Shown here: in pieces, positions 21,301 to 28,926 of the stretch
How positions within the stretch are numbered: the first letter of the stretch is position 1
How the letters are laid out: every line of letters starts with the position of its first letter
Assembly: GCA_004794785.1 (NCBI GenBank)
Contig: SJOL01010174.1
Location: forward strand, 38,080-102,079
Length of the DNA stretch: 64,000 nucleotides
From: Opisthorchis felineus
Taxonomy: Eukaryota > Platyhelminthes > Trematoda > Opisthorchiida > Opisthorchiidae
Reading direction: 5' to 3'
Made by a program: the position numbers and the translations under genes
The notes under the pieces: generated by a model
Databases searched by the model: none
Seen by the model: only the letters and a program-made list of their open reading frames with translations
What the model was told of the DNA's origin: nothing

Positions 21301-23218
21301 CCCTCAGTTCACCGTTCGTCCGTGAGCTCTGAGTTGCTGGCAGAGGCGCGATAAATATGTGATCATCGTCATTGCACGCTGCAGGCTGTTCTTATTGTTA
21401 CTTCTAACACAGTTTTAAGGCTATATATATCAGTCCACAGTGCGGGAGCTACGAGGTATGGCCTCTGCGGACATATCTAAGACGTACTTGATCATCCCTG
21501 TTTCGAAATCACCACTGGTATAGACCAATATGAATAAATTCCCGATGAGTTGAATACTTAACCGGTGTTCCGTGATGGGGCTGGTACCTTACCTCAGGAC
21601 TTCCCCCCAGGTCCACAGACCTCAACAGCCTGGTCGTGTACTTCTCCTACCGAGTTATCATCTCCCCTAATGCCGATTTCAGAAGGGAAGTGGATCATAT
21701 ATGGCCTGCTTGCTTACTGTAATTTGATTCGCTTCTGCATGCGGATGATTTGGCTTCTTCAATGCCTCGAATGGTGGCCATAGAAGAGTTGAAGAGAGTG
21801 GAATATGGTCGTTGGCTTGTTCGCTGAGCTGGGCAATTTGATTGCAAACGTTTCATCACCAATCGAGGTGACATCATCAATGCGTTATTGGGGAGCGTAG
21901 TGATGCGCAGCGATGGGTTGGTGGTTGTGGAATATATTACCAAAGGCCTGGGTACCATGTTTGCGACCTACGTTTTAGAGCGGGGTTAACACAGCCCTCC
22001 CTATACCTAGCTAAAGACGCGGAAAAATATGGCGGCGACTTGATATCGTTGGAGCTAGTACTTTCAGTTTCTATCCAGTTTGTTGTTGTTGTTTGTTTGT
22101 GTTGGATGTGTGAATGTTCCGGATGTTTGTGATAAGTGAACATTAGACCGTTGCTTTTTACTCATTTTGCTCCTTACATATAAGGGCTTTTCGTAAATAA
22201 ATTAGCGATGTTGTGGCCCCGGTGCTCAGTATTGGTGTTAATAGCGATAATGTCAATTACGTTGACGCGTCAATGGATGGTCTAAAATCAGGCCTTAGTC
22301 ATCTCCACTTAGACATACAGTTGTCTATCAATTTCATTTCTCAGCTTCGTCATCATAGCTTTCACACTTCGATTCGTAGTGCTTTCCTATTACTATGCTG
22401 CAGTATCTACTGTTATCCAAGTTCAGTTTCCGAAGTTCTGTCATCTGTGTATATTTTGTTCCTTCGTATCTATGTTGCTCCAGAACAGACGCTCGTGCTC
22501 TGACTCCTATGGACAATAGGTATTTAAGATAGATAGTCTGAATAACCTTGACATGCAGGTGCTTTAAATGAATTCTGCCATCATGCGGCTCTGGTATTGT
22601 GGCACCCTTGTTGCCTCGGTCTGTTCGAATATCCGATTGACTGACACGACTAAGTTAACCATGCATGTAAACCGAAGTGGAAAGATGCGGCTGTCATTTT
22701 GTTTACGAATTGTCTAACTCTCTTGCAGAACCCGGAATTCTGCTTCGAAATCATCTTATATTCGTATGGGGTCGTTTAGCAAGAGTAATTGGAACGACGA
22801 AATGCGGAACTCCACGGCAACAGTTATGCAGAAACACCACACCGACTGGGAAAATACATCCATTGTACCGCGTAAGCGAAAGAAGATGGATTCGCCAACT
22901 AGAAGACCCCATATGGAAAATACATCTTTTTGTAACAAAAACAAACGGAAAAACAAAAAATTGAGGACTTCCTCAAACAAATTTGATACAGTAAATTCAG
23001 CCTCCCAGAGTTCTTCCAAATCCGGACCTTCCAAATGCCTCACCTTTCTCAGTCGTCCCCCGGAAATCGAGTTATGGGAAACGAGCACACCTAAAGCCAA
23101 CGGAAAACAATCTAATTTCACTCGGAATTCTGAAGCATTCGGTAAACAAAAGCGGAAAAAGAAACAGAACTGTGCCCAATCGGTTTCGCAAGCTTTGGAC
23201 AGTCTTCTTTCCCGGTGA
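2668..23218 (+). CDS. ZCCHC7: ZCCHC7/Air-like zinc-knuckle protein, eight coding exons
   Basis: Likely the RNA-binding zinc-knuckle subunit of the nuclear TRAMP complex, which marks aberrant RNA with short poly(A) tails for exosome decay. Joined exons: 2668-3333, 7410-7583, 9247-9282, 11335-11424, 13827-14163, 14312-14473, 15363-15687, 22729-23218; all introns are GT-AG and phases match, giving 2280 nt and 759 residues. The N-terminus is acidic, like human ZCCHC7. Five CX2CX4HX4C knuckles lie at about residues 207-220, 227-240, 245-258, 269-282 and 311-324. Between knuckles 4 and 5, LCTELWRQY matches human CTEIWRQY and the IWRXY motif of yeast Air1/2. The C-terminal half is basic and low in complexity, with runs such as KKQKQKKRRK (about 374-383) and KQKRKKKQN that look like nuclear signals. 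It is longer than human ZCCHC7 (543 residues). The start and exon 6 are the least certain parts. TRAMP membership is inferred from the family. Confidence 0.9.
3486..4262 (+). repeat. 777-bp direct repeat, copy 1
   Basis: Matches 5635-6411 at a constant offset of 2149 with only a few differences seen by eye (for example near 4147 and 4167). It begins inside an antisense SINE. No gene is evident in it. Confidence 0.95.
3505..3610 (-). repeat. tRNA-like SINE, family A, antisense copy
   Basis: The reverse complement reads gacagcttggtgattaagc (box A-like), then gcagttggattc (box B-like), then a body with tcctgtctagg and aacctgacag. The order and the tcctgtctagg word match the + copy at 7018. The same segment recurs at about 5654-5759 through the duplication. 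Confidence 0.55.
4443..4500 (+). repeat. Half copy of the foldback element of 43.9 kb
   Basis: Shares agattt-gtcc, then tgaagcca, then gctgaaaagc-gagaagcactg with 43858-43915. The matching right arm is not found here, so this is a truncated copy. Confidence 0.6.
4950..5633 (+). mobile_element. RTE-type LINE fragment (RT active site to C-terminus)
   Basis: One open frame of about 228 codons. It has IEYTDDAALL (YADD-box variant YTDD) at about 5063-5092, RFTLAKCKVLLQDW (about 5159-5202), VDKFVHLGG, RIGKARAAFANLRHHW, GRVYTAVVRSILLYGSETWPLR (about 5380-5445) and RLRWLGHVLRM at 5601-5633. It is much less decayed than the copy at 60-2475 and from another subfamily. The frame is cut by n5634; the expected following proline and tail are missing. 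Activity is not possible as shown. Confidence 0.88.
5634..5634. other. Single-base assembly gap (n)
   Basis: It separates the cut LINE frame from the second copy of the 777-bp repeat. Confidence 0.95.
5635..6411 (+). repeat. 777-bp direct repeat, copy 2, starting just after the single n
   Basis: The copy begins at the base after n5634 and ends where the two sequences part after the shared ...acctggagcac. A repeat boundary exactly at an assembly n points to a scaffold join of overlapping or allelic contigs rather than a real tandem duplication. Confidence 0.95.
7018..7200 (+). repeat. tRNA-like SINE, family A
   Basis: Head: agctcaatggttatggtg (box A-like) and ttgttcgaaccc (box B, near consensus), 35-45 bases apart. 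Body: gcatctcgaccgttcctgtc, then cctgggcaacctggta. The body is found again in antisense at 27340-27470. It is the most complete copy in the window; the 3' end is unclear. Confidence 0.7.
7410..7583 (+). CDS. ZCCHC7: ZCCHC7-like exon 2 (knuckles 2, 3 and most of 4)
   Basis: Acceptor tctgtcccttcag ends at 7409; donor CAT|gtaagt; phase 0 at both ends, 58 codons. It encodes CIFCGIEGHMKENC and CFACLAPGHTKKSC in full, then CERCGLQGHQSH, a knuckle lacking its last cysteine. That cysteine is the second codon of the next exon. Confidence 0.93.
7584..9246 (+). other. Intron 2 of the ZCCHC7-like gene
   Basis: I see no gene, clear element or RNA in this stretch. Confidence 0.6.
9247..9282 (+). CDS. ZCCHC7: ZCCHC7-like exon 3, 36-nt micro-exon (end of knuckle 4, LWRQY)
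   Basis: Acceptor ctgttctttcag ends at 9246; donor ACG|gtatgt; 12 codons, phase 0/0. The peptide LCTELWRQYKNT supplies the last cysteine of knuckle 4 and the tryptophan motif. Human ZCCHC7 has CTEIWRQYHLTT at this place. In yeast Air1 the IWRXY motif and knuckles 4-5 are needed for TRAMP integrity. Skipping the exon would keep the frame but remove both. Gene finders with a minimum exon length could miss it. Confidence 0.93.
9283..11334 (+). other. Intron 3 of the ZCCHC7-like gene
   Basis: The open frame near 10090-10165 contains HRLHWLHRLTK, which faintly resembles the LINE RLRWLGHVLRM end. Otherwise nothing is recognised. Confidence 0.5.
11335..11424 (+). CDS. ZCCHC7: ZCCHC7-like exon 4 (most of knuckle 5)
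   Basis: Acceptor ttctctactgcag ends at 11334; donor GAC|gtgagt; 30 codons, phase 0/0. It starts with a linker rich in P and K (TSVGKPVPIPAKM), matching the TTKPGPPKKPK linker of human ZCCHC7, and ends in CCNCGRRGHTID, a knuckle missing its final cysteine. That cysteine is codon 2 of the next exon (Q-C), giving an exact CX2CX4HX4C. Confidence 0.92.
11425..13826 (+). other. Intron 4 of the ZCCHC7-like gene
   Basis: No feature recognised. A ctgatgagcga word at about 12664 lacks the rest of a hammerhead core. Confidence 0.55.
13827..14163 (+). CDS. ZCCHC7: ZCCHC7-like exon 5 (end of knuckle 5, basic region)
   Basis: Acceptor tttgtcctgcatag ends at 13826. The first codons, QCRCRPFRSN, close knuckle 5, which fixes the frame. 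Then come PRRRVLVYDKKNIFKKK, comparable in position to human CYYDDKYEIQEREKRLKQK, and a strongly basic DKKQKQKKRRKLG, a likely nuclear localisation signal. The tail is acidic and polar. The donor G|gtgaat leaves phase 1 and is weaker than the others; a different donor within about 20 bases is possible. Confidence 0.85.
14312..14473 (+). CDS. ZCCHC7: ZCCHC7-like exon 6 (candidate, 162 nt)
   Basis: Acceptor tctgtgcccag ends at 14311 and the donor C|gtaagc is close to consensus. It takes phase 1 in and gives phase 1 out, matching both neighbours, and is open throughout (VFLKLAKNSIIPTSNMN and on). The intron before it is only 148 bases. Because its length is a multiple of three, the gene stays in frame with or without it, so it could be alternative. 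No homology supports it. Confidence 0.55.
15363..15687 (+). CDS. ZCCHC7: ZCCHC7-like exon 7 (basic and serine-rich tail)
   Basis: Acceptor tttgttttcatttcag ends at 15362; donor TCCAG|gtacct; phase 1 in, phase 2 out. Translation: DRTPTFQSNLDRIKSRRQS, then a lysine-rich RGKKRPKNVRQGG, KSKSAPSFSPF, and a C-terminal FGRKKGKGF. It is low in complexity and probably disordered. The frame is confirmed by the phase match with the last exon. Confidence 0.8.
18375..18580. repeat. 68-bp tandem repeat, three degenerate units
   Basis: The words ctgttgagtcag (18394), cttttgagtcag (18462) and cttttgagtcaag (18530) recur with a period of exactly 68. Parts of the flanks also agree: a GGTCAGG- or AGTTCAGA-type lead-in and CCAAATCC- or AAAATCC-type ends. 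Three copies, well diverged. Confidence 0.75.
19791..19852 (+). repeat. tRNA-like SINE head
   Basis: tggccaaatggttaagtg (box A-like) and cacgggttcgaaac (box B) are spaced as in a tRNA, with a variable-arm-like stretch between them. The cloverleaf does not close well, so a SINE head is more likely than a tRNA gene. It abuts the antisense LINE fragment. Confidence 0.5.
19855..20258 (-). mobile_element. Antisense LINE reverse transcriptase fragment, possibly R2/CR1-like
   Basis: On the minus strand, in order: LAFIDTPKAFGSVSHE (20135-20195, RT motif A with D to G), NRGV*HGDLFPP (about 19991-20031, the NRGVRQGDPLSP motif with a stop and a frame-breaking C run), and VDDFAFADG (about 19898-19935, the F/YADD motif with the last D changed). 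The order and spacing fit RT motifs A, B and C. The KAFDSVSHD-type motif A recalls R2-clade elements, but clade assignment is tentative. It is clearly dead. Confidence 0.7.
19989..20001. repeat. Poly-G run
   Basis: About 12 consecutive G within the LINE RT fragment, at the place of the SPLLF prolines on the other strand. It may be sequencing- or assembly-sensitive. Confidence 0.8.
21560..22145 (+). mobile_element. LINE remnant: RT HADDLA box and RTE-like 3' tail
   Basis: LLHADDLASSMPRM at about 21732-21775 fits a YADD box. The tail near 22065-22135 (tttctatccagtttg, then tggatgtttg) matches the 3' end of the LINE at 2376-2430 (tttctatccaatttg, then tggatgtttg). The two pieces may belong to different elements. 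Confidence 0.5.
22729..23218 (+). CDS. ZCCHC7: ZCCHC7-like exon 8, terminal
   Basis: Acceptor tctaactctcttgcag ends at 22728. The A at 22729 completes the AG left by the previous exon (Arg), after which the frame is open to TGA at 23216-23218. The protein is basic and polar: PRKRKKMDSPTRRP, NKNKRKNKKLR, KQKRKKKQNC, ending QALDSLLSR. Human ZCCHC7 also ends in a lysine-rich tail. It lies 7 kb from the previous exon. No clear AATAAA follows nearby; AATAAG at about 23474 is the nearest variant I see. Confidence 0.8.
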
Positions 23219-24905
23219 CTAGCGAATTGTGCTGGTCGGGATCCCTAATATTTTTTGAGTCCCATAATGTACAGTGTAAAGTTCTGCTTTGTTGCCTTCC
23301 GGTTGGGTTTTGCTGTTATTTTCTGGAATGTTTATTCAGTGATATGGACCACATAAACATTAGTAGCATCGAATACGACCTAGCACGAGGGAATGTCATC
23401 GAGTTTTTTGAATTCAGGATCCTGCATTTTTACGGTCCTTGCAAGTGTGTCACTGGTTACCCTCAAGGTTTCACAATAAGTGTAGCATGGCAAGATTGGC
23501 TCTGGTAAGTCTTTTCTACCCCGAGTAACCAGGTCTTTGTTGGGTATGCGGCAACTTGATGGCTATCGCACAGTGTCACTGCCAATCACAGCCTGTGGAA
23601 CCTTTGTGCTTTATCCAATCGAGGTATCCTTCACCGAAGCAACTCCTAGTTTTCCTGCTCTGATGATTGGACAGACTATCTGCTGACATTGGGACTCAGG
23701 TGTCCAGATGATGGGAAATCACCTGTAGTGAGGCTATGACAGAGTAATAATCTAGTGAGATCCGATAACTTTTTGTTGCTGTTGAACCATGTCACGTTGA
23801 CCAAGATCAGGTTTACAGTTTGAGATACATCAAAGCCGATCCCCGCTGAACAAGTACACAGTATCTCGCGATCGCTCTTCCCCTAATCAGTGCACTACTA
23901 ATGGTTAAAACGACTGGGATGGAACTATGATGATGAGGGTATTGATGGGGTGCCCAAACCAAGTTGATCCCTTCGAATGCACAAGTCTTGATTCATCCTT
24001 GTATCGCCGTACATACATGCATCTTTTGTGGATGGGGTCGGTGCAAAACGTTTTGGCTATTTGCTATTATAATCGGTCTTACTTTTGCACCGCTGGTGAA
24101 TTCCACGAGTACCTTTGACAGTTTTGTGGAAACAATTGTGGTGGAGAATTAATCAGGGAGCCATTATGAATCTACTGCTCTTGTATTTTCTTTGATTCAG
24201 TCGTACGGGAAATGAACAAAACTGCTATGAGAATTGGACGACGGAAACCGTGCGAAATTGGTTTGACTTTTATGGTAGTTATTCCTTATCCAGACCAGCT
24301 TCGAGCTTTGGAATGTTCACTTTACCTAAACGTAATCGGGAATCCATTGCACAATAGGAGCAGCGAATCCTGCCTCTAACAGTTCAACACACTATCACTG
24401 CCCGAGAAAGTGCCATAGGTTAGTGATGACTGTCCACTCCCCGTGCCACCCAGGCTTCTCTCTACCAGAAGGGTTTCTTGTGTGGATGAGGGAAGTCGTT
24501 ACTGGATTGTTACTGAACCTACTGATTCCTAATCAAAGCATGGTTTGCCATAGTTTCATTTTGTAATTGAAGTCGACCTTTGCTGAAGAGCAACGTACGG
24601 TTGCCTTTGTCTTAGGGTCTTGAGGTTTATTTGAATCGGACATCCTACGAATTCAGATTTGTATACCGCCATTCGGCCACGGTTGGTTGATTGTATTGTG
24701 ATTGCCTTTACTTAAGGTATAGTACTAGCCACCCTTCCTTCATTCGGTTCATTCGTGTGGTCTGGTGTTGACTGATACCTGATTGAGGACTTCCCAACGT
24801 GAGGCCTACTGGGTTCATGGGATGTTTTTCTTTCTAAACAGATTATTCATTTTACTCGTAGCTGGAGGGTTTGCTTCCTGTCGATTGTCGTCCCAAAAAG
24901 GCTGT
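23219..24905. other. Downstream of the ZCCHC7-like gene
   Basis: Presumed 3' untranslated region followed by intergenic DNA. I see no further gene, and no confident polyadenylation signal. Confidence 0.5.
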
Positions 24906-24975
24906 CAGCCACCCGTAGCTGAATGGTAGGACATTTGACCCCGTATTCAGAAGGCCGCACTCTAATCGCCTTGGA
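24906..24975 (+). repeat. tRNA-like SINE head, degenerate
   Basis: acccgtagctgaatggtagg resembles box A and gccgcactctaatcgcc a damaged box B. Confidence 0.4.
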
Positions 24976-25443
24976 AACTGATGAACTTATTCACGTACCC
25001 ATTCAAATCATTTGGAAGGTTGTACTGCGGCTGCCTTTTGTCCAGTTACTTGCAAATGTGTCTTCTTCCTTTTGCGCGCGCATCACAGACCTTCACAACG
25101 TATTCCGCAAGTTTGTGTAACTCTAAGGAGATCATCTAGAACTGCTTCTCTCAGCGCGATTAGTTCCCTTAACTGAGATGAATGCTTGTAACGTTTCGGG
25201 TCTCAGAGTTCTTTTTATCACATGCACGTGATGACGACATAAAGACTTGAGGTGAAATTTGGGATAGCGATTAGAACCCATGTAATCACTTGCGAAATCG
25301 TTAGCAATCTTGGTTTTCGTTTGATGCAATAGTAAAGATAAGAATTTAAGGGCTTCATTGACTAGGGGCATTCATTTTGTCTAATTGTCCGGAAATCCCA
25401 TTTGGCCTTATTAAGGACGACAAAATGTTACTTCTTCCTCTAA

Positions 25444-25499
25444 NNNNNNNNNNNNNNNNNNNNNNNNNNNNNNNNNNNNNNNNNNNNNNNNNNNNNNNN
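25444..25499. other. Assembly gap, 56 n
   Basis: Run of n. Confidence 0.99.
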
Positions 25500-27339
25500 G
25501 CCAGAACTGACACCATGTTTGAGGGTCATTTGGAGTCATGATCACTAGTTAAATTTTTTGGATTTGTATGATGAATAGACCACTACAGCCTGAAAGGTTT
25601 TGTGGAAATGGAACAAATAGAGTGATAGACGAATCCTTGATATCGCCCAGACTCACCACTTCTAGCCTTCAAGCAGTTAATCAGATTGTCCTCAGGTTTT
25701 AACTCCATTATAATGCACGTTAGTACTTTGTAACCGTATTCTACGTTGTTACTCGGTTTGCTGTCGAAGTGTGCACATAGGAGGTCAACCGCTGGTATGC
25801 ATATGGGGGTGGGCCGAACGTTCTTACTGAGCTTTGGAACTATATATCGTCAAGCATTCTTCTTAACCTGTTCGATTAAGGCCGATTATGACTTCGCCAT
25901 GCCAATGTGCCAGGACCAATCAAGCATCGATAGCTTTTAATGGATTTACTGCACACGTTCTTGTCGTACCGCTTAATTGCACTTTCCCACTTAAGCCCAA
26001 CTCACAGAAAGGCAGAGACACCACATGATGCAAAATTCAGCTATCAGAGGCATCGAGCGTGGCAGCTGTACTCATTATTTCCAAGAAAAGAAACTTAGTT
26101 AAGTAATTTCAGAAACCCTTGCTAGTTCTCTGCGGAAATGTGCCTATTGGCCTTGGCAGCTCGAGTGATGAAGCCCTGGAGACACCGCCTTTGGAAGTGA
26201 AATTCAACAGGAGCGTTAGGTAGCCGATTGCAGTGGTGTTAGCGAGGGATTCCATATAGATGAGCTCGGTTGGTAGCCTTCGCTGGAAGGTCCTTGGACG
26301 TAACTTTCATTCTAGTTAGTGTGGATTGCTTGACACCCTATGTTTTTATTCTGTCCTTCAATGATCGAGGTCGCATTAGACGCTCAGTGAAGATGTTAAG
26401 CGTAGTGCACGAACAGATGTTTCTTTGGGACTCTGTAAGAGCGTCTGCCTCACCAAAGTGTGTTCATTGGCTCTTGGCCTAAGCACATTTTTCAGCGAAT
26501 AATGTACACTGTCAAATCTTCACCTTCTGAACTAAACTGGGGAGGATCATTTACGCACTTTAAACTTGCAAGCAAGCTGAATTGTTTAATTTGTGTTTGA
26601 AACGACATTGTGCTCTACTGAAAATTAGTTAACCACCTTACAAAATTCCTGTTCCTCGTTTTGATTATCTCTCTGTTTTAGACGATGTAAATGGCTGGGT
26701 TCGTTCTCGCAGTGAACAACCTGAACTCACTTCAGACACTGATTCAAGTCTGATCTATTTCTAATTACGGGTTACTACTTTGGCTTACTTCAGACAGTCC
26801 AATGTTTGTGCAGCTTGGAATTTCTTATATTCTCGTGCGTGGTTCGCCTAAGCAACGTTTAAAGACAGTACAACATTCCGTTCCTCCCAGCTTTATGCAC
26901 TCATTACAATTTCCATCACGGGATCACATTTCACATTGGCAGCCTTTTCACATAATCTAGTGCGCCTAACATGCAGAAATTCCACATGCTGTGTTCATTA
27001 ACTGGCGATGTAACTCAACCGCGACTGTCCAGAAAACAGTTATTTCTCGCATGAAGTTTCTAGCGATTTCGGCATGAACAGAATCTCCTCTTCAAAAATT
27101 TAGCTGGGAAAGCACCATCAATCGCTGATGAGCTTGCCCATTTATTTGACCAAAGTCTTAACGAGCGAGTTGGGTGATCTAACTCTCCCGTAAGTGAATG
27201 CTTTGATAAGCTATTTCTCAATGGTGATCCATAAATCTCCTGGTCACCCATTTCACGGATGGTCTGCCGATAAATTAATAAGCAATAATTAAATAATAAA
27301 TAGACTTTTCAGTGCCTAGCTGTCATGTCGCCCGAAGGG
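25500..27339. other. No feature recognised
   Basis: I find only short open frames without splice or homology support. Confidence 0.5.
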
Positions 27340-27470
27340 GGCACGAGGGTTGAGATACTACCAGGTCGCCCAAGCATGGACAGGAGCGGTTGAGATGCAG
27401 GGGTTGGGTTTGCACGACAGAACTTCGGGTCAGTAAGTCCGAACCTTAACCACTAAGCTATCTCGAGTCC
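27340..27470 (-). repeat. tRNA-like SINE, family A, antisense copy
   Basis: The reverse complement gives gatagcttagtggttaagg (box A-like), a damaged box B before aacccaacc, then gcatctcaaccgctcctgtc and gcttgggcgacctggtag. It follows the + copy at 7018-7135 nearly word for word, which defines the family within this window. Confidence 0.75.
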
Positions 27471-27954
27471 CGATGGATATACTGTGTTCGCACATTATAA
27501 AGTACCATCCTGGTTGACACAACATGTTCTCCGTGTCTGGTAGTTTAAAAAATAAGTCGGGTTTAATCGATAATTCAAAATGACTTTAAATACTGAGTAA
27601 TATTCCGAGGCTGGATTTTCTGACGGGTTTTCGGCCATAGGTTTGAGTGGTATATTTATATATCAAATCCCGTTGTTGATAAGCGGATCGATGAACGCCA
27701 GAATTAGTGCGCTGTTTTTCTCATTCGAGCTCCAGGCTGAACTTTTGAACCAAATATCAGAAAGTAGCGGGCCTCAAGTCGTGATAGGCTACCCATCCTT
27801 GGGGCGAAATGCTATCTCTAGACGTTATCGTTCGTAGTGATCGGCGTTTCACATTCACAGAGTGTTGTTTTATCCTACAGCCAGGAAATCAATTGGTCGC
27901 CCATGGTGGACCTTTCTGAAGCCCGTCTATTCCCCACTGGGTGATATGGGAGCG

Positions 27955-28060
27955 CTTGATGTAATCTATAGCTGCTGTGTATCAGGTCACAGTACCCGAG
28001 CATGCAAACAGCAATGCCTATCATTTAGGCGTGGTCGGATCTGCGATAACCTTGCCGTTT
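27955..28060 (+). pseudogene. Degenerate CCHC zinc-knuckle pair (Gag-like or relic)
   Basis: The frame reads DVIYSCCVSGHSTRAC, then KQQCLSFRRGRICDN. The first knuckle is CX2CX4HX4C with its first C replaced by I; the second keeps C but has F and R at later metal positions. Lone paired knuckles fit a decayed LTR-retrotransposon Gag or an old copy of a zinc-knuckle gene. No protease or RT follows. Confidence 0.35.
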
Positions 28061-28423
28061 TTCTTCCTCATTGTGTCTTGTTAGACAAGCGTAGCGGGAG
28101 CAAGTCCGTGAAATTTCGGCTTACGTTTTCAGTGTGTGTTTCAAGATAGCTCGCCTAGCGACCAGGTTGCGACTTTGGCGGATTGGATTTTAAGTGTGGT
28201 TCTTGTCTGAAGCAACACTACTCATAAGGTAGTTGAAACCTCCTTGACAGCCCACGATCAGTTTTCCCCTTTTTGGGGCTCGTGGGCTAGGTACTGTTCC
28301 TGCCAAACTTATGCTGTACTTAAAGCCAAATTGTACGCAATTGGCGAAGTACATTCATTTGCAAACTGATTTGGTTTAACCCGTTTAGTTGATTTTTGGT
28401 TTAGTTTGGTTTAATGCATTTAG

Positions 28424-28465
28424 TATCGTAAACGAGAGGTTCAGCTGCAACTAAGTTGAGTTTCC
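28424..28465. repeat. 42-bp direct repeat, copy 1
   Basis: Matches 28654-28695 at about 36 of 42 positions, offset 230. Core word: taaacgagag, then ttcagctgc and gttgagt. Confidence 0.8.
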
Positions 28466-28495
28466 TAATTTGATACGCCAGTGCATTTCTACAAC

Positions 28496-28522
28496 CTGAT
28501 GAGCTTCAAGAAATGCGAAACG
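28496..28522 (+). ncRNA. Hammerhead-ribozyme-like core
   Basis: CTGATGAG, eight or more stem-loop bases, then CGAAACG. The 27-base length and the CAA in the stem-II loop agree with the schistosome satellite hammerhead core as I remember it. Stem II is weak (G-C, C-G, mismatch, T-A), and I cannot find convincing stems I and III or a cleavage triplet. Probably a relic or chance. Confidence 0.2.
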
Positions 28523-28653
28523 GGTGATGGGTTATCGAACAATTTTTCAGAAATCTTACGAGCAGTTTCTTCAAAAAAATATACTGCGATAGCTCGATTA
28601 CCGTACCAGGTGAAACACGAAGTGACCGGTGTGCAGCACATTAAGTTGACTGA

Positions 28654-28695
28654 TATCATAAACGAGAGATTCAGCTGCGATTCAGTTGAGTCTCC
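28654..28695. repeat. 42-bp direct repeat, copy 2
   Basis: See the copy at 28424. The pair brackets 188 bases that contain the hammerhead-like core. Confidence 0.8.
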
Positions 28696-28811
28696 CGTTA
28701 AAGCCAAATTGGATTATAATGCCTGAACAGCTTACGGGTTTACCTCTCGCAAAGGTCGTTCGTCCTGATTATACCACTTAAAGCTGTTCTGAATGCATTC
28801 CATATCTCTAG

Positions 28812-28926
28812 ATCGAAGATATTTGGCTTGTGGCGCTTGCTCGGAAGTAACACGATTGTGGATGAATCCAAACGATGTTTCACTGCTCGAATGCTTGCAT
28901 TACGCACATTTCCCCAAAGCGGGCAG
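28812..28926 (+). CDS. Candidate exon, unknown gene
   Basis: Acceptor ccatatctctag, open frame FGLWRLLGSNTIVDESK and on, donor CAG|gtgagc (phase 0 out). The next candidate at 30933 takes phase 0. I do not recognise the protein. Support is splice signals and open frame only, which occur by chance in 64 kb. Confidence 0.3.

Larger units (their letters stand above)
15688..22728 (+). other. Intron 7 of the ZCCHC7-like gene (7 kb)
   Basis: The largest intron. It holds the 68-bp tandem repeat, a tRNA-like SINE, an antisense LINE RT and a sense LINE piece with a 3' tail. Between 15.7 and 18.3 kb I recognise nothing. Between 18.7 and 19.7 kb and between 20.3 and 21.5 kb there is only unassigned sequence. 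Confidence 0.55.

Noticed and set aside
22756..23121. 121-codon frame on the minus strand
   Set aside because: Shadow of the last ZCCHC7-like exon; its phenylalanine- and leucine-rich content mirrors the lysine-rich coding strand.
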